A program made the position numbers and the translations under genes. From NCBI GenBank assembly GCA_949130485.1, contig OX422183.1, positions 22,919,202-22,983,201 on the forward strand: a DNA stretch of 64,000 nucleotides, read 5' to 3'. The stretch comes from Agelas oroides (lineage: Eukaryota > Porifera > Demospongiae > Agelasida > Agelasidae). Shown in pieces: positions 1-9,600 of the stretch (the stretch's first letter is position 1; each line of letters begins with the position of its first letter). The notes below the pieces were generated by a model. That model saw only the letters and a program-made list of their open reading frames with translations. It searched no databases and was not told the origin of the DNA.

Positions 1-427
1 GTATCCATCCACAGACCTTCCATGGATGGGCACTTTGCCTCCCCCCTCTGTCTAACAGTGACATCTATTTAGACAGCAGGAGAAGGCAAGGAGTCCTTTC
101 ATGAATGGTCCATGAATAAGCCTGGTAACAGCATTAGGCAACATTGTTAGTGATACTTTGACATTTATGGGTGATGCAGGATTGCCCATGGCCAAATCGC
201 TGAAGACCTTAGTCAGTCTTGGTGAAAGCCAGTTACTGCTGTGTCATATAATAGGGGTGGCAGGGTCACCAAGTATAGTGAACATACGTAGCTATTGACC
301 AGACTCATGCATGTGAGCTACCATTGATCTGACTTTCTTGGTGTTATTAGGTGGATGAAAGATAAGTACACAAATTTACAGTAAAGGAATTCCTAACACC
401 CCAAAGTTAGTAGCAATTCAATATGCA
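1..427. other. No gene recognised; 3' flank of the decayed receptor
   Basis: Short open stretches on both strands are interrupted and show no family resemblance, splice-flanked exon or repeat that I can name. The segment lies just downstream (in minus-strand sense) of the stop codon of the decayed receptor exon starting at 428, so it should hold its 3' UTR and intergenic DNA. Confidence 0.4.
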
Positions 428-672
428 TTACACAGGTTCGTAGGCTGTGTTCTTTTTCAGTTCAATCTTCTCATTTCCACAGGTGGAAGGCACCTCTTCA
501 TACACTGAACCTGTTTGCCCTACTTGTTGCTGTTGGTGGAGCTCTGTTGAGATCAGTGCTTGCAGATGCAGTAGTACACTAAGACTCCGGCCAGAACTTC
601 AACTACAGACATCACTATTGCAGTGCTTGCAACTGCAATCCCCACCAGTAGTAAGAGAGTCTACTGCAGCAC
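428..672 (-). pseudogene. Terminal TM plus tail exon of a decayed type I receptor
   Basis: On the minus strand an acceptor (CCCCCTACAG, ending at 673) opens in phase 1 with AAVDSLTTG, typical of a juxtamembrane stretch. After a shift of frame comes a hydrophobic helix (VGIAVASTAIVMSVVEVLAG, then VLVYYCICKH), then a TGA where relatives would have a charged residue. After another shift the tail runs through QQQQVGQ, VYEEV and AYEPV to a TAA at 428-430. The two Tyr motifs (YEEV, YEPV) look like SH2-type docking sites on a cytoplasmic tail. At least two frameshifts plus one nonsense codon separate parts that clearly belong together, so this copy is probably dead. Assembly indels are the alternative explanation. 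It is the last exon of the array formed with the sushi-like, FN3-like and Ig-like exons at higher coordinates. Confidence 0.6.
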
Positions 673-751
673 CTGTAGGGGGACAACATGATATGCCATG
701 CATGGCTACTTCCAATACTGAAAAACTTAAGGCCATCTTGTCCATCTTTAC

Positions 752-857
752 CTGGCAAACACTGAGGTGTGCTGCCATTCCATACACTACCACTCTGGCA
801 CACCTTCATTGCTAAACTATCCTGGTGAAAGCCCTCATCACAGACGTAGACAGCCTC
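752..857 (-). pseudogene. Sushi/CCP-like exon of the decayed receptor
   Basis: Minus-strand translation gives AVYVCDEGFHQ, then KVCQSGSVWNGSTPQCLPG. This is the second half of a complement-control (sushi) module, with the V.Y.C..GF, C.SG..W.GS.P.C pattern. It ends in a donor (CCAG/GTAAAG) at 751/752 in phase 1, which matches the phase of the following TM exon. The upstream side has an in-frame TAA and no convincing acceptor, so only part of the module is readable. The upper boundary is approximate. Sushi modules are extracellular binding domains, and this one would lie next to the membrane. Confidence 0.45.
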
Positions 858-1145
858 TTACCTTGCAGTTCTTCTTCTGTAGCAGACTATATACCACTGG
901 TCATTGTGTTTGCAAATCCTCTCTCTACATATCAGTTAGAGTCAGGTCAGTCAGTCAGTGTGGTACAAGTGCATGTCAACTAAGGCTTAACCTCTTCCAG
1001 CTCATCAGTGTCTTATTTCCATTTCAGTCTTCTATTGCACACCTCATTACTTGCTTGTTATCTAGCTACTTGCAAGAGCTTTATAGGATTCTAGCATCTA
1101 CTGAAAGCAGTTCCTTTGGAAGTTTGATCTTATATACAGTTGGGG

Positions 1146-1408
1146 ATAAGTTAAAGTTAGGGATAGCATTCAGGTTTGAGTTCAAGTTAGGTTTAGGGCT
1201 ACGTAACCCAACTCTAACCCCAACTCTAACCCCAACTCTAACCCTAACTCTAACCCTAACTCTAACCCTAACTCTAACCTAACTCTAACTCTAACCCTAA
1301 CTCTCTAACCCTAACCCTAACTCTCTAACCCTAACTCTAGCCCCAACTCTAGCCCTAACTCTAACCCCAACTCTAACCACAACTCTAACCCTAACTCTAA
1401 CTCTAAGA
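1146..1408. repeat. Telomere-like CCCTAA/CTCTAA tract
   Basis: From about 1207 to 1407 the plus strand is an irregular array of CTAACC hexamers mixed with CTCTAA and CCCCAA variants; the commonest unit is the 12-mer AACTCTAACCCT. Just before it (1146-1200) are scattered TTAGGG-like words in the opposite orientation (GTTAGGGATAG, GGTTTAGGGC), giving a loose head-to-head arrangement. Metazoan telomeres are TTAGGG, so this is either an interstitial telomere-derived tract or a simple repeat of similar composition. Confidence 0.8.
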
Positions 1409-1704
1409 AATATGATTGCCTCTAAATACATCTAGAATACAGCCATCTTCTCCATATAATGCATAGCTACACTGTATGTGTCAAGTCACTGCTCTGCTGC
1501 TACAGTTATTACAAGTTTAGCTGAGTAGGCATGACTGTCTAGTACATGCTACATGCACCATCTGCTCACATAGCTAATTTACAGGTGTGTCATAGATGAA
1601 GCCAGCAAACAGATGTGTGTAAACAATCACCCTTATAACATCTATAAGCAATATAGAGTTTGTTGACAGTATAGTGAATGTTCTGAAAAAAACTATGAAA
1701 TTAC

Positions 1705-1966
1705 CTACTGATTCGAAGCTCCCTGCACTTTCACACACTGGGAATTGCTTATCACAGACACATTGTAAAAGGTGTCTCCTCAGAGAGGGTGATAGTGGCT
1801 CTTTGATCCTGGGTGGAGGAGGTGTCCTTGTAGACTAGGTTGGTGTAGGATGGGTCTGTACCATACTCACTGGTGCAGGTGTACCCTGGCTGAAATGTAC
1901 ACTCCACAAAGATAATATTATTGCTTAGATTAGTCCTGTCAAGATGTACTCCAAAGATGTTAAGAT
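1705..1966 (-). pseudogene. FN3-like ectodomain exon with a 1-bp frameshift
   Basis: The minus-strand acceptor (CTTCCACAG) ends at 1967 and opens into an extracellular-type sequence: FGVHLDRTNLSNNIIFVEC, a TFQPGYTCT stretch, then NLVYKDTSST and ATITLSEETPF. Shifting one frame at about 1778 continues naturally as TFYNVSVISNSQCVKVQG, so a single missing base (GAGGGAGAC read as GAGGAGAC) seems to break the frame. A donor candidate (TAG/GTAATT) lies at 1704/1705. The Cys pattern and the final YNVSVISNSQC strand fit a fibronectin-III-like module of a surface receptor. It belongs with the neighbouring exons at 428, 752, 2072 and 3739. Confidence 0.5.
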
Positions 1967-2071
1967 CTGTGGAAGGAGATAAATGACACTTGGATGTATG
2001 AATGGATGGCGAAACCTCCAAACATCAATCTCATTGTACAAATTGGACTGTTGCTCAACAGATAAACTTAC

Positions 2072-2165
2072 TGAGGCTCCTCGACCCAGCAGGGTTGCTT
2101 CTTCCCCTATATTTCTGGCCATCACAGACACAATCACATCTTCACAATTAAACTGAGACACTGGA
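2072..2165 (-). pseudogene. C-terminal half of another FN3-like exon, cut by a LINE
   Basis: Minus-strand translation reads CQPPVSQFNCEDVIVSVMAR, followed by NIGEEATLLGRGASVS, ending at a good donor (TCA/GTAAGT) at 2071/2072. The .V.V.ARN.GE pattern is the F-G region of FN3 folds. On its upstream side (around 2165) homology to the receptor stops and plus-strand LINE sequence begins, so the exon has lost its first half through the insertion. Confidence 0.45.
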
Positions 2166-3072
2166 GGCTGACATTTTCTGTCTGCAATATTGTTCTGTAA
2201 CTGATCTCCAGACTTTGTCAACCACCACCTATTGAACTTACAGTTGATGGCACAATCATTTTGCAAGGTCCCTTCAGTTACCTACTTAGGAGTTTCTATC
2301 TCCAGTGACCTGGCTCTCCTGGACAGCCCACATTGTCTGTGTATGTTCCAAAGCCAAACGACAGGTTGGTCTGCTGCACAGGCAATTTCACAATGCTGGT
2401 CCTTCTTGCAAAGCTCAACATGCATGTTTAATTATGTCCTTAATTCTGGACTGCTGCTCACTCTTTTGGACCCCATCGATGCCACTCATGTCAACAAGCT
2501 GGAATCTGTTCAAAATTCGCAGCCAGGTTTGTCACCAGGAGATGGTCTGACAACTATGACTCCCTGCTAAGCCACCTTAATTGGCCAAAGCTCAGCACCA
2601 GAAGAAGCAGAAACTTTTGCTATGCAACCGCATTTTGAATGGTCATTCAATTCTTCCACCATCCCTTTCTACCTCCCCATCCATCCCCATATCTCAGACA
2701 CATTCACTTCTTTGCTTTATACTATCCCACTTGTCATTCAAATGCTCACTTATCCTCTTTTGCTGTCAGTACTGTATCACTGTAGAATTGCCAACCCGTA
2801 GATGTTGTTTGTGCCCCTAGTCTTTTCTCTTTTAAAAAGAGGTTAAAGTTTATTGACTTATTTTGAGTGGTATTCTGTCTGTGACTGGTGCTTGCACATT
2901 ATTTGTTATTTCTTTCTTACTCTACATGTATATCTTTGTGCTCAATCTCATCCTTTTTAATTCTGGGGAGCCTTGATATTAGCCACTTGGCTAGGTGGCT
3001 ACTTCCCTTGTACTCACTCTCCTTTGTATATAGTGTGTAAAGAACTTGTATATAGACAACAACAACAAAAAA
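2166..3072 (+). mobile_element. 3' end of a non-LTR retrotransposon (RT C-terminus and 3' UTR)
   Basis: Three frames joined by small indels give a typical LINE reverse-transcriptase C-terminal region. First comes LTFSV..., then PPPIELTVDGTI. The signature YLGVSISSDL follows, then WTAHI-like sequence, KAKRQVGLLHRQF, LIMSLILDCC, and DPIDATHVNKLESVQN. It ends in LFSFKKRLKFIDLF around 2820-2860. After the stop there is about 200 bp of 3' UTR and an A-rich tail (ACAACAACAAAAAAA near 3058-3072). This layout (RT thumb/C-terminal region, short 3' UTR, simple tail, 5' truncation) fits CR1/Jockey/RTE-like elements. Several frameshifts and stops show it is an old copy. It is antisense to the receptor exons it interrupts. 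Confidence 0.8.
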
Positions 3073-3738
3073 ACTCTGTCAAAGTTGTGTGAGATTTGCG
3101 TGTCCATGTGTGTGAGCGTGAGATGACCTACAAATGTGTGTGTCTCATTCACAATGCATGAGACTTGAGAGGCCTGCCAGTGGCTCTCATGTGAAGGGGG
3201 AATGAGAGATTTCTGAGAGCAGCAGTAAACTGAGGCAAGGGCAACTCAGACATGACTGACAGCATTCACGGTTTGCATCATCACCCTGGAGCCAACACTG
3301 ATTTTCATTGGCCACTCTTCTTGATCAATTCGTACCTAGGGATGGTTGGACACACAGACACAGACAGAATGTTCCCACTATGTACAAGAAGTATGATTCA
3401 GAGGTATCTAAGCTAATATTTGCATAAGGCTAAGGTTTGCATTACTGCTACGTTTACGTACTATGGTGACCAAGAAATGCTACCAAATAAGCTTATAAGT
3501 CTTCCAAAAGCTATAGCTAGGAGAGACTAAGACTAAAGGAGAGCTCAATCACAATTTGAATTTAAGTTGGTCAGAAGAACAGATCCTTGGACTTGATGAT
3601 GTAACATGCACATCCAACTGAGATGACCAAAATTGTAAGACAACTTTATTCACATGCAGTGATACACTCTGCTATGACTATAGAGAATGGTGTATTTGTG
3701 GTGAATGTCCCATTACAAGAACTAGCAAATGTTTTAAT
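3073..3738. other. No gene recognised
   Basis: Apart from GTGTGTG-type simple sequence around 3080-3150, I see no coding potential or repeat. It probably lies within an intron of the decayed minus-strand receptor, between its Ig-like and FN3-like exons. Confidence 0.4.
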
Positions 3739-3910
3739 TTAATGTTTTAATTTAAGTGATTGAGTAAGAGCAAGGTATCTTCTGCCGTGTTCATAACTTG
3801 GACTGCTGGTGGCATAAACTGGTGGAAAATTCTTTAGAACACAGACCATTGTGAGGTTGGTTGCATTGCTGTTTACTGTAATCTCATTCTCAACTTTAAC
3901 TATCACTGGA
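3739..3910 (-). pseudogene. Ig-like exon fragment of the decayed receptor
   Basis: A strong minus-strand acceptor (CTTGTGTTTGCAG, ending at 3911) opens into PVIVKVENEITVNSNATNL, then TMVCVLKNFPPVYA, an Ig B-strand/C-strand pattern (L.C.....P). The frame runs to a TAA at 3739 without reaching the second Cys or a clear donor, so only the first half of the fold is present. It would be the most N-terminal module seen of the receptor whose other exons lie at 428-2165. Confidence 0.4.
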
Positions 3911-4107
3911 CTGCAAACACAAGACAAAGAAAGATTACTGGCTTTGGATTTGTTTAATGATAATCATTTGACTCGTAAATTTCTGTGATGTGCTTACAAT
4001 TATCTTTGTAGGTTAAGAAATGAAAAGGGCCTAGCACTGAGTCCTGCGATACACATGGTATAATAAAACAAACAAAGCTGAGTTACCACCACCATCAATG
4101 ACAGCTT

Positions 4108-4745
4108 GCTGCTTTTTACTGTTACTAGTATAGGTAGTTAGGTGAAAACCCGTTGGAGACAACATAAGAAAGTGTTTTGAGGGCAGACAGCATTAATGTA
4201 AATGAAGGGCACATAGAATGGCTTAAATTCACTCTCTGGAAATAATTCTGCCATCTTAATGTTAGGTACCAGCCCTACCAGGGCTAGCCTTGTTCCCAGG
4301 TTAAGGAGGGGGCCTGGGAATGAGGTTATACAATGGCTACTGTATGTGGCTGATAACTTCACATCATTTGTTGGTAAGGCTGCAATGTGTGACTCTTTTC
4401 TCAAGTTACAGCTTGCAACAGCCACATACTGAAGCCATGAATTGTCATCTGATCTGCTTATATAGTAGCTATATGTAGCTGACAAGACCAGGTATAATGA
4501 TACCTGGTGTTGGCCAAAATACATCCTTTACAGCAGGTGACTCTATGTAACATCATTCTATTGCCCTGTCTTTTAACAGGAAAAGGTGATTGTTCACCAC
4601 CCACACCAGTGTGACACCCAGCAATACAAACCTGGCATCCACCAATAAAATCATATGTCATGACTTCATAATTAGGAAGCATTAGGAGCTCTTGGAAGTT
4701 TGTAATATGAGAAAAGAGTCTCTTGATTGTAAACAAGTTAACTAT
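4108..4745. repeat. Copy 1 of a ~640-bp tandem segmental duplication
   Basis: Compared by eye with 4966-5640, this segment shares long collinear stretches: TTACTGTTA.TAGT.TAGGTAG, GACTCTTTTCTCA.GTTAC, TGATGTTGGCCAAAA-type sequence, and AACAGGAAAAGGTGATTGTTCAC. Order and orientation are the same and divergence is moderate. It also contains a CCTGGGAATGAGG half-site of a foldback family at 4290-4325. No reading frame is conserved between the two copies, so I do not call a gene. Confidence 0.7.
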
Positions 4746-4965
4746 GTGGCAGTCACATACCATGGCTACAGCAGCCCTGGTAAATTTTTGGACAGAGAGT
4801 TTTGGACCGATGTGGAGCTTAATTCATGTGCTGTCTGACGTGTTGCATATTTGTGCATGCAGCATAGGTAAATTATGCATGTTGCAGTTTGCAAGGTCAA
4901 GGTCACCTGATGGTACTCCAAGATCTTGTTTACACCTTAGAGCGTTATGGTGATGTCACTGCTGT

Positions 4966-5640
4966 TTACTGTTATTAGTGTAGGTAGCTAGGTGTATAAA
5001 TCCTAGCCTTGTCCCCAGGCTAGGATTTATACACCTAACTATATAAATCCATTGGAGACAAGATATGTTGAGAGCAGACAGTAAATAAAGTCGGTAAATT
5101 AATAGATGAAGGACTCATTACTATTATAATAATGTGCTAACCCACTCACTGGAAATTAAAGATGGTAGCTAAATGAAGGACTCATAACTTTGGAATGGGC
5201 CAACCCACTCATGACAATCTTAATGGTACCAGGGTTATTGTATATGTGACTGCTAACTGCACATAATTTGTTGGTATGGCTCCAATCTGAAGACTCTTTT
5301 CTCAGGTTACTAGCTTGCAGGAGCTTCTAATACTGAAGCCATGTACTGTCATCTAGCATATATGCTGATAAGACCAGGTGATGGTACCTGATGTTGGCCA
5401 AAACACATCCCTGTATACACAGTGTACACCAGGTGACTCTATTTAACATCTATAGCCCCGTCTTCTAACAGGAAAAGGTGATTGTTCACACCACCCACAC
5501 CAGTGTTATATAGCTAAGCCTAATATCTACAAATAAAAACATGTGACATAAGAATTAAGAAGCCTAGGAAGCTCGTAATACGAGAAATAAGTCCCTTGAT
5601 AGCACGTATTTGTAAACAAATACTTTGCAATTAGCATTCA
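4966..5640. repeat. Copy 2 of the tandem segmental duplication
   Basis: This is the direct copy of 4108-4745. It differs by a perfect hairpin at 4989-5037 that is absent from copy 1 and by several deletions. No protein is conserved. Confidence 0.7.
4989..5037. repeat. Perfect 20-bp-arm hairpin
   Basis: Arm TAGGTGTATAAATCCTAGCC (4989-5008), 9-base spacer TTGTCCCCA, then the exact reverse complement at 5018-5037. The inner part resembles the CCTTGTCCCCAGG core of the foldback family seen elsewhere in the window. Confidence 0.9.
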
Positions 5641-6673
5641 CTACCTACAGCGCAGGCCTGGCTTGTTGCTATTGCACACACTAAAGGTAGCTCTTTGATA
5701 CTGTTGAAGGGTAGGTGCAGACAGTGCAACCATTCATTCTTCATAGCTACTAATAATAATGTCTGAAATACTCTACTCATGGGCTAATGTACATGCATTA
5801 CATTATATAAGGCCCCAGTTGCTCTAGCTTCACATCTGTCCAAAAATCAGTCCATATTTCCAGTCCATATAGTCCAGTCCAGGTTTTACACCAACCCAAT
5901 ATTTACAGTGAGCGGGTCTTCCCCACTGACTAAAGTTCTGAGCCCTGAGTGCTTTTAGAAAATGAAAACACATGTAGGGATGGAATTCACAACAAAGTAA
6001 GGCAGTAAACAACATGCATATGCCATGATGTGACAGGCCAAATCAGCCCGTTTACAGCAAATAACACCACTTTCTCACACGAAAACTCCTCCTTTAAGCC
6101 CGGAAACATGCACTGTACTATAGGGTCAATATTGCTCACTCCACTTAGCTACATACTCCACACAAAACAAAATCCACACCTGCCATGTTCAGCAGCAATA
6201 ATCAATTGCAGATGTTCTCAACACAAATCACCGTCCTCACAATACACCCTGACTCCTCTAAACAACGTTTCCTCTTCCAAGCAACAGCATAACTGGATGA
6301 TATTAATTCTTTTGCAAGTAAGATTACAACCCAAAGCCCTAAAATAACATAAACACAGGATATATATGATCACAGCATTAAACTAAAATTATACAAGCAC
6401 CACAAGAAATGGTTGGTTGTTTTGGGGGGATTTCATTCCTACGTGTGCTTTCATTTCTAAAATGAAAACCACACAAGTAAGGATTACTGATGTAATCTGT
6501 ATAATAGAGACATACACAAAAGCTCAGGCTAGCGGCATTCTTACACGGCAACCGATAGGGTACATGACGAAAGCTATTACGTAATAAATATTACGGCAAG
6601 CAGTCAAGGGCCACACATTTTAGCCAACTGTTTAAAGTTGTTTACGACAGTTGCGTGACTATCGCTGATAATC
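5641..6673. other. Gene-free upstream region of the beta-helix gene
   Basis: It holds a degraded CCAGTCCAGG-type element end at 5850-5890 (shared with 23550-23590 and the 53.1-53.9 kb element) and otherwise anonymous sequence. The last ~150 bp before 6674 should contain the promoter of the large plus-strand gene, but I see no unambiguous TATA or initiator. Confidence 0.4.
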
Positions 6674-9600
6674 ATGGAGTTTTTCACTGCAGGCATGCTG
6701 GTCTCACTGCTAGCGTTTTGTGGCGCTCTTACAAAGACATGCGAGGGTATAATTCTGTCAGCGACAGAGTCGCATTCCCTTGAGAAATATTTCTGTGGAG
6801 ATGGACGTGACCTTCTTCAGCGTGAAGGGTCTGAATTGAAGCTCGCCACTAATGTGACACATTACATTGATCCCGGCTCTTTCTGTGTCGTTCAAAACTT
6901 AGTGAACGTAACAATTTCAAGTGACATACCAGGAAAGCAGGCGAAGATCGTGTGTAACCATACCGCAGAGTTCTCCTTCTTCACTACGCGAGGATTTGCC
7001 TTTCTGAACTGCAGCAATTTGACTCTGAAAGATATCAGTTTCTCCCAGTGTGGCGGGGTAATGTCTCGTGAGGCGTTTCTCTACGAGAACAGCACCGATG
7101 TACCTGCGTTCTTTGGGACGAACCAGTCCGCCGTGATGTTCTTCAGCGAAACGCTAAATCTCCGTCTTACCAACATAGCTGTCACCCAGTACTATGGCTT
7201 TGCGATTATTGCAGCCAACCCGTATGGATCTCCCTTATTCCACGGTTTGCATATATTCGATTCGTTTGGAGGACCTCTCTGCTCTACACTGATCGACCCG
7301 AATCATACCCGGGGGAACTACACCTGCTATGGGTCAGGAATACTGGTCTATACTCACGACAGTAATGTCACAGCCCTCCACAGCTCTCTCAACAACAGCC
7401 TTATCATCAGTGACTCCTTATTTCAGCGAAATTCCTACTTTACAAATGACTATATATGCATGCACAATGTGTTTCAATTCTATCCAGAACGTGTCCCTCT
7501 CAGTGGAGCTGGAGGAATTACCCTATTCTTTACACAGAGTAAGTTTGTGTATGCAACTGTTATCAATCATACTCTCATCACTGAGAACAATGGAACTATA
7601 GTTGGAGGACTATTTGCTGCTTTCATCAACTCGCCTCACACTTCCTCTTTGGCTATCACTGGCCGCACTATAATATCAAAGAACACCATGCTACTCCCAT
7701 TCTGTCCTGGATCAGGCATTGCATCTTATATCTACTACACTCAGAGCTACATCAAGTCATTTGAGTTCGATCACTCGAGTGATCTGCTGGATTGGACACC
7801 TTTGATTTTGCACAACACACTGATCACAAACCATACCAGCAATGGGAGCTCAACCGTATATATAATAATGGTGAATCAACCCCTCTTTGACATCATGATT
7901 GCACTAGATGGTGTTAACTTTACTTATAATGGAGCCTTCTACAATGGAATCTGTATGTATGCAGAAACAGCTTATGGTTTGTTGAGATTGAATGTGAAAC
8001 CGCTAAGTATAATAATGACCAATGTGATTGTTGAACACAATTATCAGTACTTTGGTAATTTCACTGTGAACACTGTGACCAACTCCAGCCAATTTCTCTT
8101 CATAAGGTTAGGTAGGGTGATGATCAAGGGAACTTCTTCACTTGGCAGCAGTTTCGTCAGTAACTATGGATCTGTTATTGATGCATTTTCAACTGACATT
8201 TATCTCACTGGGAAAATTACTTTCCAGGATAACAAGGCAACATATGGAGCTGCCATTTTACTCGAGAGCAATTCACACATCATTATTGCTGAAAACAGCA
8301 CCATACTCTTTCAGAACAATAATGCTTTCTTAGATGGAGGAGCCATATATGCCTATGAAAGGAGTACAGCAAATTATGTGTGTGCAATACAAGTGGACTC
8401 TAACAAGAGAAACATCTCTGCCTTCAACATCACTGTGACCTTTGATGGCAACAATGCTTTCCGGTCTGGGCCTGCAACTTATGCTGCTCCTCTGCAACAT
8501 TGCTTCCAGGTAAGGGTACATGTCTTCCCTCGCCAACTGACAAACCTCTATGACCAAATCTTCACTTTTGTAGGCAATAGCACTCGTGCTCTTACTTCAC
8601 CGTCCATTAGCATTTGTGCTTGTGTCAATGACACCCCCGACTGTAGTAAGAAATTTACAACACGTTACATCTATCCAGGTGACAGTATAACAGTCAGCCT
8701 AATAGCTATAGACTCTATTGGAGGTAGTGTATTCTCTCAAATGAATGCTAGCTTCAGTAGCCCCAACTCAACAATCATGGGTTTACCAGGCTGGTGGATC
8801 AACACAGATCAAGAGATCAGTACCCTTTATAATGGACAATGCCGCAATCTCACCTACACTATCTACAGTAATCAACAAGAAGGCACTGGGAGACTGAACT
8901 TTGCTGTACCTGGTCTACCTCCACAGGCCTATCAGAATGTATCTCTCAAGACCTGCCCACCTGGGTTCCTGTTAAATGAAACAATGGGTTCATGTGAGTG
9001 CCGCCGCTTTCTAGGCACCCATCACATTGGTTGTGACAGCATAAATAAAATCCTTACACCCAGGTCATTGAACTGGATTGGATTGATCAGAAATGACGGT
9101 GTAACAAATGAACATATTGGTTTTGCCCCGTTCTGCCCTACAACCTACTGTGACAGGACTTCCTCACTAAGCGTGTCTATTGTGAACACATCTCTTTGCT
9201 TAAACAACAGGGCTGGTGTGCTTTGTGGTATGTGTCAGCCAGGTTACAGCATCACTCTAGGCCCCAATAGGTGTATGGTCTGCTCCAATTATTGGCTGTT
9301 CACCATCGTGCTATACCTTGGAGTGGGTCTTTTGGCAGTGGTTTTGATGTTTGTGCTCAAACTGACACTTCATTTGGGGACCATTGGAGGACTCATCTTT
9401 TATGCAAACATTTTTGCTGTAACGTACCTGATACCTAGCCAGACATTGCTAATCCCTTTTACAGAACCTATCTTTCTTCTGAATCTTGATCAATCTTTTC
9501 CTTCCTGCTTCTTTAATGGGATGACAATGTCCATCAAAATCGGACTGCAGTATGCTTACTCCTTCTACCTATGGCTGATAGTTGCTGTTGTACTGCTAGT

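Noticed and set aside
447..1282. Plus-strand frames at 447-815 and 767-1282
   Set aside because: The first is antisense to the decayed TM/tail exon; the second ends in the telomere-like tract and has no domain.
1925..2266. Whole 113-codon minus-strand frame as one exon
   Set aside because: Its upstream third is antisense to LINE reverse-transcriptase sequence and its downstream third is intronic after the GTAAGT donor; only ~2072-2165 is receptor-like.
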